Positions 48,021 through 59,343 are shown, numbered from the stretch's first letter. The stretch: 64,000 nt of DNA from Nocardiopsis metallicus (GCF_014201115.1 NZ_JACHDO010000001.1:1054001-1118000); one strand, 5' to 3'. Notes: generated by a model not told the origin, from the letters alone. Program-made: numbers and translations.

Positions 48021-48734
48021 ATGAGTGAGTTGAGCACTGTGAGTTCCGAACTGCCCGAGACCTCCGTCGCAGCGGAGCGCCGCCTCCAGGCGGTGCTGTT
48101 GGACATGGACGGCACCCTCATCGAGAGCGAGCACCTGTGGGGTGAGGCCGAGGCCGAACTCACCGCGGAGCTGGGCGGGGTGTGGACCGCCGAGGACCAC
48201 GAGGCCAACGTCGGCAACGCCGCCGAGCCGGTGGGCCGCTACATCATCGAGCGCACCGGGGCCCACCACATGTCCCCTCGCCAGGTGGCCGACATGCTCT
48301 ACGCCCGCTTCCTGGCCAAGCTGGAGGGCGGGGCCGAGCTGCGGCCCGGCGCCAAGGAACTGGTGACGATGCTGGCCGAGGCCGGGATTCCGGCCGTGCT
48401 GGTGACCTCCACCGAGCGCGCCCTGGTGGAGACGGCGATCGACGGTATCGGGCTGGACAGCTTCGTCGACTCGATCGCCGGTGACGAGGTGGACGCCAAC
48501 AAGCCGCACCCCGACCCCTACCTCCGGGCCGCCCGCCGCCTGGGTGCGGACCCGCGCCGCTGCGTGGCCGTGGAGGACTCGGTGGTGGGCGTGGCCTCGG
48601 CCGCCGACGCCGGGTGCCTGACCATCGCGGTACCCAACCACGTGGAGATCGCGCCCCGTGAGGGCGTGGTCTTCCGGGACAGCCTGGTCGGGGTGGACCT
48701 GGACTGGCTGGAGTCGCTGGTCGCCGACCGCTGA
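48021..48734 (+). CDS. HAD family phosphatase
   Basis: 237 residues from ATG 48021. HAD motif I is LLDMDGTLIESEHLW (nucleophile Asp), motif II VLVTSTERALVE, the Lys is in EVDANKPHPDPYLRAAR and motif IV is VAVEDSVVGVASAADAG. The helical cap between residues 35 and 100 places it in subclass IA, together with phosphoglycolate- and sugar-phosphatases. The substrate is unknown. It follows metH in the same direction but a terminator lies between. Confidence 0.88.
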   Translation: MSELSTVSSELPETSVAAERRLQAVLLDMDGTLIESEHLWGEAEAELTAELGGVWTAEDHEANVGNAAEPVGRYIIERTGAHHMSPRQVADMLYARFLAKLEGGAELRPGAKELVTMLAEAGIPAVLVTSTERALVETAIDGIGLDSFVDSIAGDEVDANKPHPDPYLRAARRLGADPRRCVAVEDSVVGVASAADAGCLTIAVPNHVEIAPREGVVFRDSLVGVDLDWLESLVADR

Positions 48735-48868
48735 GCACCGGCCGCCGCCCGCCGATCACTCCGTCTCTCCGTCTACGCCTGGCTGTTGGCGGCGTGCACC
48801 CCGATGAGTAGCGTGGGTGGGAGGGGCGCAGTGCCCGGCCGGACTGCCGATCACTGCCGGGTGAACCG

Positions 48869-49869
48869 CCCTAGATCGTTGATGGGAGTTTTCTGGAACT
48901 CCTGCGCCCATGACGAAGGGCGTCAAGGATCGGTGTGTGACGACCAACCTTGACGCCCTTCTGACCGCACTCTACGTCCATCTGGACGACCACGTCCTGC
49001 CTTCGCGTGAACAACCCCGCAAACGCGGCCCCAAAAGGCTGCTCACCGACGCAGAACTCGTGTGCGTGGCCATCGCGCAAGTCCTGCTGCGCCATGACTC
49101 AGAGCGCCACTGGATGCGCGCCGCACCGGCCCGGATCGGCCACCTCTTCCCCCGCCTGCCCGGCCAGTCCGAGTACAACCGCCACCTGCGTGATCTGGCA
49201 CCGGCCCTGTTCACCGCAGCGATGTGGTTGGCCAGGGCCGTGCCTACCTGGTGGGAGCGGCTGCGGTTGATGGACGGAACCCCGCTGCGCTGCGGTGCTT
49301 CGCGCACCACGGTCAACCGCTCGATGCTGGGCGAGATCGCCGGATATGGACGCGACGTCTCCCACCACGCTTTCTACTGGGGCGCCAAGCTCATGCTCAT
49401 CACCACTACCGAGGGAGCGGTGTGCGCGTTCAGCCTGGCTCATCCCAAAGAGCTGGACGAGCGTGCTCAGGCCCTGCACCTGCTGCACGTTCAGGCCTGC
49501 GCTCCCGGGCCGGGCCCGATCGTGTGTGACAAGGGCTTCGCCGGAGCCAAGATCGAGGCTGATGCGGCTGAGCTGGGTTATCTACTCATCCGCCCGATCC
49601 GCGAGGATGAGCCCGAACCCGAGGTGGAGGTGTTCCCGTCCTGGCTGCGTCAACGCGTTGAGGCGGTGATCTGGACGTTGAAGAACCAGCTGGGGTTGGA
49701 GCGCCACGCGGCCCGCACCACGGAAGGGTTGTGGGCGCGCACCTGTCAGAGGATTTGCGCGCTCAACGCCGCGATCTGGCACAACTGGTTGATCGGTGCC
49801 CCGGTCAAGCGGTCCCTGATCGCCTACGACCACTGACCAGGACACCAAACCCCCATCAACGATCTAGGG
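48869..49869 (+). mobile_element. IS982 family insertion sequence (1001 bp)
   Basis: 18-bp perfect terminal inverted repeats CCCTAGATCGTTGATGGG lie at 48869-48886 and, inverted, at 49852-49869. No clear target duplication was seen. One intact transposase gene lies inside. Confidence 0.9.
48937..49836 (+). CDS. IS982 family transposase
   Basis: 299 residues from GTG 48937, the usual family start (TTNLDALLTALYVHLDD); ATG 48910 is an alternative. LTDAELVCVAIAQVLL and SEYNRHLRDLAPALF are typical of the N-terminal half. The DDE residues lie in LRLMDGTPLRCG (Asp), PGPGPIVCDKGFAGAKIEADA (Asp) and RQRVEAVIWTLKNQLGLERHAARTTEG (Glu). Intact frame. Confidence 0.92.
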   Translation: MTTNLDALLTALYVHLDDHVLPSREQPRKRGPKRLLTDAELVCVAIAQVLLRHDSERHWMRAAPARIGHLFPRLPGQSEYNRHLRDLAPALFTAAMWLARAVPTWWERLRLMDGTPLRCGASRTTVNRSMLGEIAGYGRDVSHHAFYWGAKLMLITTTEGAVCAFSLAHPKELDERAQALHLLHVQACAPGPGPIVCDKGFAGAKIEADAAELGYLLIRPIREDEPEPEVEVFPSWLRQRVEAVIWTLKNQLGLERHAARTTEGLWARTCQRICALNAAIWHNWLIGAPVKRSLIAYDH

Positions 49870-49914
49870 GATCGGCCGGATGTGTGTTCGGGCGCGGGAT
49901 GGGAGACTGGTCGC

Positions 49915-50415
49915 ATGCCTGAGACTTTGAATGACAATGTTGGTGTGGGGCTGGGGGCGGCCCTGACGGCGGTCGGGATCGTCATCTCCTACTTCGTGTG
50001 GCGGAAGAAGGGTGCCGCCTACGGCCTGCGCGGTGTGGCCTGGTCGCTGCTGCCCCTGATCGCCGGGCTGCTCCTGCTGATGGACGTGGTGATGCAGTTC
50101 GTCCTGGGCGTGCTCGGGATCCTGCTGACGATGGCCTTCAAGCTCCAGTCGTGGGTCGGCCTGGCCCTCGCCGTGGTGATGGTGGTCCTGTACGTGGTCT
50201 CGGGCTTCATGAAGTCCAAGGGCATCGGGGTCAAGCCCGGTGCGCGGCCGCAGGACAAGGCCCAGGCCAGGGCCCAGGGCGAGGGAACGCCCGCCGCTGG
50301 CGGCGCCTCGGCCGCCGCGGGTCAGGTCAAGGCTCCCAAGCAGGCCAACGCGCCCGCCGCGGACGACGACTTCGGTGACATCGAGGCGCTGCTGCGCAAG
50401 CGCGGTATCGACTAG
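49915..50415 (+). CDS. Conserved actinobacterial membrane protein
   Basis: 166 residues from ATG 49915. Three to four membrane helices are seen: GVGLGAALTAVGIVISYFVW, VAWSLLPLIAGLLLLMDVVM, FVLGVLGILLTMAF and VGLALAVVMVVLYVVSGFM. The cytosolic tail is Ala/Gly/Lys-rich and ends with the conserved-looking DDDFGDIEALLRKRGID. Databases sometimes label such proteins cellulose-synthase-like without evidence. IS982 ends 45 bp upstream, so the native promoter may have been separated; GAGACT 10 bases before the ATG could give a leaderless transcript. Confidence 0.7.
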   Translation: MPETLNDNVGVGLGAALTAVGIVISYFVWRKKGAAYGLRGVAWSLLPLIAGLLLLMDVVMQFVLGVLGILLTMAFKLQSWVGLALAVVMVVLYVVSGFMKSKGIGVKPGARPQDKAQARAQGEGTPAAGGASAAAGQVKAPKQANAPAADDDFGDIEALLRKRGID

Positions 50416-50438
50416 CCGACTCTGACGACGACGAGGAC

Positions 50439-50464
50439 GGCCCCGCTTCGGCGGGGCCTTTCTT
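50439..50464 (+). terminator. Intrinsic terminator
   Basis: GGCCCCGC-TTCG-GCGGGGCC (50439-50458), an 8-bp stem with a stable TTCG loop, is followed by TTTCTT. It ends the membrane protein transcript. Confidence 0.9.
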
Positions 50465-51087
50465 GTGCGCAACGGTGTCTTCTTCGCGCGAGAACTGTGC
50501 GCGGAAGCCGCTTGGACGTGCAGTTTCGTGCGTCGCTGGCCGCCCGTTGCGGGCGATTTCGTTCACACGCCCGTGTGGCCCCGTTCACCCGGGGGATTCA
50601 TGTGAACACGTTCTGATTCATAGCACTTGCCATAGCGCAACTGAATTCGGGCGAAGCGCGCGGGGGGTGCCCTTAGGGTTGGCTCGGGTGTGATCCTCCC
50701 CCTCGTTCCAGCTCAGCCATGGTCGTCCGATGAATGCCTGCTTTGCGGCTTTAGTCCCCATATGGGTTGATTGTTAGGTTTCATTACGGTTTGGCCACAT
50801 GGGCAGACTTTGGACGACATGCTGGCAACAGGCGAGTAAATTGGTCGTTGTGTAACATCCCGGGCGTAAAGGTCCGCGATGTGTCCAACCTCTCAACCGG
50901 GTGGGTGCGCCGCGTGCCAGTACCGACGAGACGGGCAACCCTCTCGCCCCGTCGGTCACGCCCACGCCAGCCAGAGTCGAGAACCGGCCGGCCCCACCGT
51001 GAGACCCAGCAGGGCTAACCCCTGAGCGGCTCACGCATGGGATCTGTCCCCTCGGCCAGAAGCGTATGAGTGGAGAGTGGTGGCCTG
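50465..51087. other. Long intergenic region upstream of the peptide transporter operon
   Basis: About 620 bp without a supported gene. 50580-50880 is distinctly richer in A/T than the surroundings and probably contains the operon promoter and control sites. A bulged hairpin (ACCGACG near 50922 pairing with CGTCGGT near 50957) could form in the leader. Confidence 0.5.
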
Positions 51088-52119
51088 ATGAGCGCGCCCT
51101 CGCATGCCCCTGAGACGACCGAACCGGTCGCCTCGGACCCCGGCGCGTCGGCCTCGGGTCGCAGCGACGCCGACAACCGTTCCCTGCGACAGATCGCCTG
51201 GCAACGACTGCGGCGCGACAAGGTCGCCATGGTCTCCGGCGTGGTCGTGGTCCTGCTCATCCTGGCGGCGATCTTCGCGCCCCTGCTGACCAAGTGGTTC
51301 GGGCACCCGCCCACCCAGTTCCACCAGGACCTGATCGACCCGAGCCGCCGCGTGCCCTACGTCGACCCGCAGAACCCGGAACTCGGCGTGGACCGCTGGG
51401 GCGGGATCAGCTCCGACCACCTGCTGGGCGTGGAGCCCACCACCGGCCGCGACCTGTTCAGCCGCATCCTCTACGGCGCCCAGATCTCCCTCCTGGTCGC
51501 CTTCCTGGCCACCCTGGTCTGCGTCGCCCTCGGCACCGTCCTCGGCATCATCGCCGGTTACATGGGCGGCTGGGTCGACACCGTCATCAGCCGCGCCATG
51601 GACATCTTCCTGGCCTTCCCGCTGGTGCTGTTCGCGATCGCCCTGGTCGGCGTCATCCCCGAGGGCGTCCTCGGGCTCACCGGCAACGGCCTCAGAATCG
51701 GCGTCATCGTCTTCATCATCGGGTTCTTCAACTGGCCCTACATCGCCCGTATCGTCCGCGGACAGACCCTCGCCCTGCGCGAGCGGGAGTTCGTGGAGGC
51801 GGCCAAGAGCCTCGGCGCCAGCAACCGGCACATCCTCTTCAAGGAGATCCTGCCGAACCTGATCACGCCGATCATCGTCTACTCCACGCTCCTGATCCCC
51901 ACGAACATCCTGTTCGAGGCGGCCCTGAGCTTCCTGGGCGTCGGTATCAACCCGCCCACCCCGAGCTGGGGCAAGATGCTCTCCGAAGCGGTGCCCTTCT
52001 ACCAGACGGCGCCCTACTTCATCATCTTCCCCGGCCTGGCCATCTTCATCACCGTCCTGGCGTTCAACCTGTTCGGTGACGGCCTTCGCGACGCCTTCGA
52101 TCCCCGGACCTCGGACTGA
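51088..52119 (+). CDS. Peptide ABC transporter permease (DppC/OppC type)
   Basis: 343 residues from ATG 51088 (GTG 51070 possible). The N-terminus has the OppC_N segment RQIAWQRLRRDKVAMVSGVVVVLLILAAIFAP. The inner-membrane permease core ends with the coupling EAA motif EFVEAAKSLGASNRHILFKEILPNLI, which contacts the ATPase. DHLLGVEPTTGRDLFSRILYGAQIS is the typical loop of the C-type subunit. It forms the channel with the B-type permease encoded three genes downstream. Placing the C-type permease first is unusual; most operons run A-B-C-D-F. Confidence 0.9.
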   Translation: MSAPSHAPETTEPVASDPGASASGRSDADNRSLRQIAWQRLRRDKVAMVSGVVVVLLILAAIFAPLLTKWFGHPPTQFHQDLIDPSRRVPYVDPQNPELGVDRWGGISSDHLLGVEPTTGRDLFSRILYGAQISLLVAFLATLVCVALGTVLGIIAGYMGGWVDTVISRAMDIFLAFPLVLFAIALVGVIPEGVLGLTGNGLRIGVIVFIIGFFNWPYIARIVRGQTLALREREFVEAAKSLGASNRHILFKEILPNLITPIIVYSTLLIPTNILFEAALSFLGVGINPPTPSWGKMLSEAVPFYQTAPYFIIFPGLAIFITVLAFNLFGDGLRDAFDPRTSD

Positions 52120-52215
52120 CCCGCACCCGTGCGCGGACCCGCCTCGTACCGCGCACGGGCACGCGACAACCCCATGGTCCAGCCATCCCCACATCAGGTT
52201 CAGAGAGGTATTTCC

Positions 52216-53961
52216 TTGAGGAAACGCACCCTCGGCTTCGTCGCGCTCGGCGCGTCGGCGTCCCTCCTTCTGTCCGCTTGCGGCGGCGCCGCCACCGGCG
52301 GCGGCTCCGACTCGGCCGGCACCTTCGACCTCGGCTCCACCGAGGTCGTCAACGCCTCGGACAAGTCCGGCGGCACGCTGAAGTACGCCATCGCCGGCGA
52401 CTTCGACTCCACCGACCCCGGTAACACGTACTACGCGTTCAACTGGAACTTCTCCCGTTACTACGCCCGTACGCTCCTGGCCTTCAACCCGGAACCGGGT
52501 GAACGGGCCACCGAACTGATCCCCGACATGGCGGCGGAGCTCCCGGAGCCCAACGACGACTTCACCAAGTGGACCGTCAAGATCCAGGAAGGCCTCAAGT
52601 ACGAGGACGGCACTGAGATCACGTCCGAGGACATCAAGTACGGGATCGCCCGCGCCAACTTCAACGGCGGCACCTTCAACCTGGGCCCGCAGTACTTCAG
52701 CACCCACCTGGACCAGGACGACCACAACGTCTTCGAGGGCGAAGACCCGCTCGCGGGCTTCGACTCCATCGAGACCCCGGACGACTACACCCTGGTCTTC
52801 CACCTCAAGGACTCCTTCTCCGAGTTCCCGAACGTGCTGACCCAGCCGCAGACCGCCCCGGTGCCGATCGACGCCGACCGCGGCGAGCTGTACCAGGAGA
52901 AGGTCGTCTCCTCCGGCCCGTACAAGTTCGACGGCGAGTACGAGCCCGGTGTGAAGCTGCACCTGGAGCGCAACGAGCACTGGGACCCCGACACCGACCC
53001 CGTGCGCCGGGCCCTGCCCGACCGCATCGAGGTCGAGATCGGCGTCAACCAGGACGAGATCGACGAGCGCCTGCTCAGCGGTGAGATCGACGTCGACCTC
53101 TCCGGTACCGGTGTGGGTCCGGCGATGAACGCCCGCCTCCTCGACGACGAGTCCGTCCAGGGCAACCTGGACAACCCGTTCTCCGGCGCCCTGCGCTACG
53201 TGAACATCCACACCCCGATCATCGAGGACGTCGCCTGCCGTCAGGCGATCATGTACGCGGCCGACCGCGACAGCATGTGGCGCGCCTGGGGCGGCAGCGA
53301 AGGCGGCGAAATCGCCACCAACCTGCTCCCCCCGGCCATCCCCGGCTCGAACCCCGACTCGGACCTGTACCCGTCCGAGGACAACAAGGGTGACCTCGCC
53401 AAGGCCGAGGAGAAGCTCGAGGAGTGCGGCGAGGCCGACGGTTTCAAGACCAACATCGCGGTCCGCGCCGAGCGCGAGAAGGACGTCCAGACCGCCGAGG
53501 CGCTCCAGCAGTCCCTGGCCCGCGTCGGCATCGAGGTCGATGTCAAGTCCTACCCGGCCGCTGACTTCTTCGGCCAGTACGCCGGTTCCCAGGACTTCGT
53601 CCGCGAGAACAACATCGGTCTGAGCGTCTCCGGCTGGGGCCCGGACTGGCCCACCGGCTACGGCTTCGCCTCCAAGATCACGCACGGCGACGCGATCATG
53701 GAGACCGGTAACTTCAACACCGCCGAGATCGACGACCCCGAGATCAACGGTCTCTGGGACCAGGCCCTCAAGACCGAGGACCCCGAGGAGCGCGCCGACC
53801 TCTACGAGCAGATCGACACCCTCGTCATGGAGAACGCCGCGATCCTGCCGGTGGTCTTCGACAAGGCCCTGATCTACCGCTCCGACGAGCTCACCAACGT
53901 CTACTACCAGCCCTCGTACATGATGTACGACTTCATGGCCCTGGGCGTGGACCGGGACTAG
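52216..53961 (+). CDS. Peptide ABC transporter substrate-binding lipoprotein
   Basis: 581 residues from TTG 52216 (AGAGAGG upstream); this start gives LRKRTLGFVALGASASLLLSAC, a proper lipoprotein signal with lipobox LSAC. The SBP family 5 signature follows: GGTLKYAIAGDFDSTDPGNTYY, then PDMAAELPEPNDDFTKWTVKIQ and EDGTEITSEDIKYGIARA. It captures oligopeptides outside the membrane and delivers them to the two permeases. An ORF start at 52129 lacks a usable signal. Family 5 proteins also bind nickel, haem or sugars, so the ligand is not certain. Confidence 0.92.
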   Translation: MRKRTLGFVALGASASLLLSACGGAATGGGSDSAGTFDLGSTEVVNASDKSGGTLKYAIAGDFDSTDPGNTYYAFNWNFSRYYARTLLAFNPEPGERATELIPDMAAELPEPNDDFTKWTVKIQEGLKYEDGTEITSEDIKYGIARANFNGGTFNLGPQYFSTHLDQDDHNVFEGEDPLAGFDSIETPDDYTLVFHLKDSFSEFPNVLTQPQTAPVPIDADRGELYQEKVVSSGPYKFDGEYEPGVKLHLERNEHWDPDTDPVRRALPDRIEVEIGVNQDEIDERLLSGEIDVDLSGTGVGPAMNARLLDDESVQGNLDNPFSGALRYVNIHTPIIEDVACRQAIMYAADRDSMWRAWGGSEGGEIATNLLPPAIPGSNPDSDLYPSEDNKGDLAKAEEKLEECGEADGFKTNIAVRAEREKDVQTAEALQQSLARVGIEVDVKSYPAADFFGQYAGSQDFVRENNIGLSVSGWGPDWPTGYGFASKITHGDAIMETGNFNTAEIDDPEINGLWDQALKTEDPEERADLYEQIDTLVMENAAILPVVFDKALIYRSDELTNVYYQPSYMMYDFMALGVDRD

Positions 53962-54005
53962 GTCCCGAACTACCAGCCTGAACTAGTACGAGAAGGCAGG
54001 TGAAA

Positions 54006-54047
54006 GCGGCGGGGCGCCCGAGGCGATCCCTCGGGTGCCCCCGCCGC
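54006..54047 (+). promoter_or_regulatory. Strong hairpin between binding-protein and permease genes
   Basis: GCGGCGGGGCGCCCGAGG (54006-54023) pairs with 54029-54047 with one mismatch and one bulge around a 5-nt loop, ending nine bases before the permease ATG. Such a stem can stop most transcripts after the abundant binding protein, stabilise its mRNA, or mask the permease ribosome site. Confidence 0.65.
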
Positions 54048-54055
54048 CGACCGCG

Positions 54056-55069
54056 ATGCTGAACTATATTCTTCGCCGCCTTGGTGCGGGTCTCTTGCTT
54101 CTCGCCGTCGTCACGGCGGTGACCTTCTGGATCTTCTACGTCCTGCCCCGGTGGGCGGGCGTCACCCCGCACGGTATGGCGGCGATGTACGTGGGTAAGG
54201 CGCCCACCCCGGAGGCGCTCGACGCCACCGTGGAACGCCTTGGCCTCGACCAGCCGATCGCGGTCCAGTTCTTCGACTTCCTGCGCACGCTCCTCTTCGG
54301 CCAGGAGTTCACCTTCGGTCGCGAGACCGTCGAGTGCGCCGCCCCGTGCCTGGGGTACTCCTTCAACACCAACTCCGAGGTGCTCCCGCAGCTCCTGGAC
54401 CGCCTCCCGGTCACCCTCTCCCTCGGCCTGGGCGCAGCGGTCATCTGGGTCATCGGCGGTGTGGCCGTCGGTGTGCTCTCCGCGGTCAAGAAGGGCAGCC
54501 TCTTCGACCGTCTGGCCATGGGCACCGCCCTCGTCGGCGTGTCCCTGCCCATCTACTTCACCGGTCTGCTGGCACTGGCCTTCCTGGTCCACGAATGGGG
54601 CCTGTTCCCGGTCTCGCGCTACGTGCCCTTCACCGAGAATCCGGTGGGCTGGTTCCAGGTCATGTTCCTGCCCTGGGTGACACTGGCCTTCCTGCACGCC
54701 GCGCAGTACGCGCGGCAGACCCGCGCGGGCATGCTGGAGACCCTCAACGAGGACTACATCCGTACCGCGCGCGCCAAGGGCCTGAGCGAGCGCAAGGTGA
54801 TCTTCAAGCACGCGCTTCGCCCCACCCTGACCCCGATCGTCACCATCCTGGGTCTGGACATCGGCATGGTCCTGGGCGGCGCGATCCTCACCGAGACGGT
54901 GTTCTCCCTTAACGGTGTGGGCGCCTACGCGATCAACTCGATCGTCGCCAAGGACCTGCCCGTCGTCCTGGGCGTCACGCTCCTGGGCGCGGTGTTCATC
55001 GTCGTCTGCAACCTGGTCGTCGACCTCCTCTACCCGCTCGTCGACCCGAGGGTGCGCATCGCCGCCTAG
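54056..55069 (+). CDS. Peptide ABC transporter permease (DppB/OppB type)
   Basis: 337 residues from ATG 54056, giving the canonical start MLNYILRRLGAGLLLLAVVTAVTFWIFYVLP. No ribosome site precedes it and the upstream hairpin ends nine bases away, so translation may depend on the hairpin. The core has LPVTLSLGLGAAVIWVIGGVAVGVLSAV, and the EAA coupling motif is DYIRTARAKGLSERKVIFKHALRPTL. An extra loop with two Cys (VECAAPCLGYSF, near 98-109) lies on the outer side. It pairs with the C-type permease. Confidence 0.9.
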   Translation: MLNYILRRLGAGLLLLAVVTAVTFWIFYVLPRWAGVTPHGMAAMYVGKAPTPEALDATVERLGLDQPIAVQFFDFLRTLLFGQEFTFGRETVECAAPCLGYSFNTNSEVLPQLLDRLPVTLSLGLGAAVIWVIGGVAVGVLSAVKKGSLFDRLAMGTALVGVSLPIYFTGLLALAFLVHEWGLFPVSRYVPFTENPVGWFQVMFLPWVTLAFLHAAQYARQTRAGMLETLNEDYIRTARAKGLSERKVIFKHALRPTLTPIVTILGLDIGMVLGGAILTETVFSLNGVGAYAINSIVAKDLPVVLGVTLLGAVFIVVCNLVVDLLYPLVDPRVRIAA

Positions 55070-55146
55070 GCGACACGCAAGCGGACCGAACACGCCCCAG
55101 CGCCTGCGCGCTGACTCCAGACCAGCTCTACCGAAGGAAAAGTGAC

Positions 55147-56931
<1,785 letters not shown>

Positions 56932-56959
56932 CAGCCGCTGGTAGTGGCCCCGAAGGAGT

Positions 56960-57014
56960 AAGTCCGAGGCTCCGCTCGCTGAACCCGATCCAGTGGGCGG
57001 AGCCTCGGACTTTT
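56960..57014. terminator. Terminator of the peptide transporter operon
   Basis: AAGTCCGAGGCTCCGC (56960-56975) and its exact complement (56997-57012) form a 16-bp stem followed by TTTT-like bases. It also lies at the end of the converging methyltransferase gene. Confidence 0.85.
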
Positions 57015-57028
57015 CGGCTTCGTGGAAT

Positions 57029-57760
57029 CTACTCGGGCTTGCGGAGTTCGGTGACGCAGTCGCGGTACTTGTCCACCGTGTACTGGCCCCGCGGGCCCCA
57101 CGAGGTGCGCTGGCCGGTCACCTCCAGGCCCGCCTCCTCGGACCAGCGGGCGAAGGCTTCGGGGGAGACGTCCGAGCGGTTGCCGTCGTCGCGCCAGCGG
57201 CGCTGGCTGATCCAGCGCTGAGCGATCTTGCCGGGGCGGCCCGCGCGGCGGTTCAGCGGGGCCAGGCGCAGTGACCAGTCGGGCTTGCCCGCGTGGTGGA
57301 TGACCGCCCTCGCGCCGGGGGCCATGACACGGGCGGCCTCGACCAGGTAGCCGGCGACCACGTCCGTGTCCAGGTGGACGAAGACGTCGAAGGACCAGAC
57401 GAACTCGACCGAGGCATCCGGCACAGGGTCCATCGAACAGCCGGAGGTGTGGTGGACGTTGAGCTCGGGACGGTCGGCGAACCTCTCGCGGCAGCGCTCC
57501 AGGCAGCTCTCGTTGACGTCCACGATCCAGACCTTGGGGGAGTGCGCCAGCAGGTGCTCGGTCCAGCGGCCGTGCCCGGGGCCGATCTCCAAGGACGGCC
57601 CCCGGGTGGCACCCGGCACGAGCAGCGTGTCCACGAGGCTTCCCTTCCACTCCTCGTAGGGCTGGCCGCAGTACGCGGCCATGTAGGCCCACTCGTCGCC
57701 GCTGAGTTCCCAGGAGTGCGTTTTGCCCCAGGTTTTGCGATTCCATTCAACGGTGGGCAT
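57029..57760 (-). CDS. SAM-dependent methyltransferase (class I)
   Basis: 243 residues. SAM motif I is SLEIGPGHGRWTEHLL (near 56-71), the acidic end of strand 2 is VWIVDVNESCLERC, and motif post-I and IV regions read VEFVWSFDVFVHLDTDVVAGYLVEAARVMAPGA. The N-terminus MPTVEWNRKTWGKTHSWELSGDEW is conserved in a subgroup near glycosyltransferase and sugar-modification genes. The substrate is unknown. Convergent with the transporter operon. Confidence 0.8.
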   Translation of the reverse strand: MPTVEWNRKTWGKTHSWELSGDEWAYMAAYCGQPYEEWKGSLVDTLLVPGATRGPSLEIGPGHGRWTEHLLAHSPKVWIVDVNESCLERCRERFADRPELNVHHTSGCSMDPVPDASVEFVWSFDVFVHLDTDVVAGYLVEAARVMAPGARAVIHHAGKPDWSLRLAPLNRRAGRPGKIAQRWISQRRWRDDGNRSDVSPEAFARWSEEAGLEVTGQRTSWGPRGQYTVDKYRDCVTELRKPE

Positions 57761-57916
57761 TTGTCTCTTTCCTCCCGGAACGGTTACCCGTAGTTTTGCG
57801 CAAGACGTGTTCTCGGTTCGCCTCGGATCCTATATCCGCGCTGTTGGGGTGCCCTATCCATCCGGATTCTCTCGGTTTCTGGTATGCGTGTGCCGAACTT
57901 CGGGAATGACGATCGA

Positions 57917-58573
57917 ATGGGTGAACTGGTTCTGATCAGACACGGACAGACCGAGTGGAGCAGGCAGCGCCGACACACCGGCCGCACCGACCTGCCACTG
58001 ACCGAGGAGGGGCGGCGGCAGGCCCGGGCGGTGCGCCCGCTCCTGGCCGGACGGCGGTTCGAGCTCGTGCTCACCAGCCCGTTGCGCCGGGCGGCCGCAA
58101 CCGCTGAACTCGCCGGGCTGGTCGGGGCCGTGCCCCGACCCGACCTGGTGGAGTGGGACTACGGCGCCTACGAGGGGATCACCACCGCCGAGATCCACCG
58201 GGAGCGCCCGGGTTGGAACCTGTGGACCGACGGCGTCCCCGCCGGGCCACCGGAGCACCCGGGGGAGAGCCCCGAACAGGTGGGGGTGCGGGCCGAGCGG
58301 GCCCTGGCCGAACTGGCGCCCGCACTCGAACGCGGCGACGTGGCACTGGTGGCGCACAGCCACTTCCTGCGTGTACTCACCGCCCGGTGGCTGGGACTGC
58401 CCGCCTCGGGCGGGGCGCTGTTCCGCCTCGACACCGGTTCGGTCAGCACCCTGGGAACCGAACACGACCGCCCGGTGATGACCTCCTGGAACCGTTCCGA
58501 ACCGAGACCGGAAGGAAAGGGGCATCCGTTGTCCCGGGACGACGGAAGGGGCTTGGAGGCAAAAAGCCGGTGA
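57917..58573 (+). CDS. Histidine phosphatase family protein
   Basis: 218 residues from ATG 57917. The phosphohistidine motif is LVLIRHGQTEWS (RHG), the second Arg is in LTSPLRRAAATAEL, the proton donor Glu in VEWDYGAYEGITTAEI and the second His in ALVAHSHFLRVL. The WDYGAYEG block is typical of acid phosphatase-like members of actinomycetes. A charged C-terminal extension (from about 195) has low complexity. ATG 57884 is an alternative start. Confidence 0.88.
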   Translation: MGELVLIRHGQTEWSRQRRHTGRTDLPLTEEGRRQARAVRPLLAGRRFELVLTSPLRRAAATAELAGLVGAVPRPDLVEWDYGAYEGITTAEIHRERPGWNLWTDGVPAGPPEHPGESPEQVGVRAERALAELAPALERGDVALVAHSHFLRVLTARWLGLPASGGALFRLDTGSVSTLGTEHDRPVMTSWNRSEPRPEGKGHPLSRDDGRGLEAKSR

Positions 58574-58779
58574 TTTCGTGTTTCGTTCCCGCGGGGGGAC
58601 TGGGTACAGATCCTATGGATGGACACCGAAGCACGACACGGAAACTCCCTCCCGATCCCGCGTCCACGCCCCGCTCCCGATGACGGGCCACCGCCCCGAT
58701 GGCTCCCGCCGCCCCGACCACGACACCCCAGCCGTTTCGCGCACAACCGCGCCTGACCAGGCGGCCGCGCCGGATCCCC

Positions 58780-59343
58780 TCATCCCGTGCGGCCGCCCCC
58801 GAGACCGGGGCCGGGCCCCTGCCATCCCCTGATGCGTTCCCGCAGGTGATCAGCTTCCGTCAGCAGGCGCTGCCGGTCCTCGGGGAAAGCGCCCTCCCAG
58901 GTACCGGACAGCGGGAACCACGCCGCGGGCCGCCCGGCCTCCCCGCCCAGAGGGAGACCGCCGTGCAGGACGGCCGTGTAGGCCAACCCGAGGGTGGGCG
59001 ACCAGCCCGCACGGTAGGACCGCACCCACGCCGCCGCGGGCACTGCCGAGGCCTGCGCACTCAGACCGGTCTCCTCCCGCAGCTCCCGCACGGCCGCCGC
59101 GCGCGGGCCCTCGCCGGGATCCACACAGCCGCCCGGGCACACCCAGCCGCGCCAGCGGTGCCGGACCAGCAGCACGTGTTCGAAGCCGGGGTCAAAGGCC
59201 CACACCTCCGCGGACACCGGGGCCATGGGTTCCTCCAACGCCCGCACCAGCCACGCGTGCGCCTCATCGAACTCACTCCGCGCCTGGCAGGTGGCGGCCA
59301 GCACCGCCTCCAGGGAGGCCTGCTCCAGGAAGCCACCCCTCAT
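58780..59343 (-). CDS. Nudix hydrolase
   Basis: 187 residues from ATG 59343. The Nudix box GCVDPGEGPRAAAVRELREETGL (near 85-107) is canonical, unlike that of the protein encoded at 20374-21036. HRWRGWVCPGG precedes it. It should hydrolyse a nucleoside-diphosphate-linked substrate with Mg2+. The Gly/Pro-rich tail after residue 170 is not conserved. The frame is open upstream to 59673 but that part is antisense to other genes. Confidence 0.85.
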   Translation of the reverse strand: MRGGFLEQASLEAVLAATCQARSEFDEAHAWLVRALEEPMAPVSAEVWAFDPGFEHVLLVRHRWRGWVCPGGCVDPGEGPRAAAVRELREETGLSAQASAVPAAAWVRSYRAGWSPTLGLAYTAVLHGGLPLGGEAGRPAAWFPLSGTWEGAFPEDRQRLLTEADHLRERIRGWQGPGPGLGGGRTG

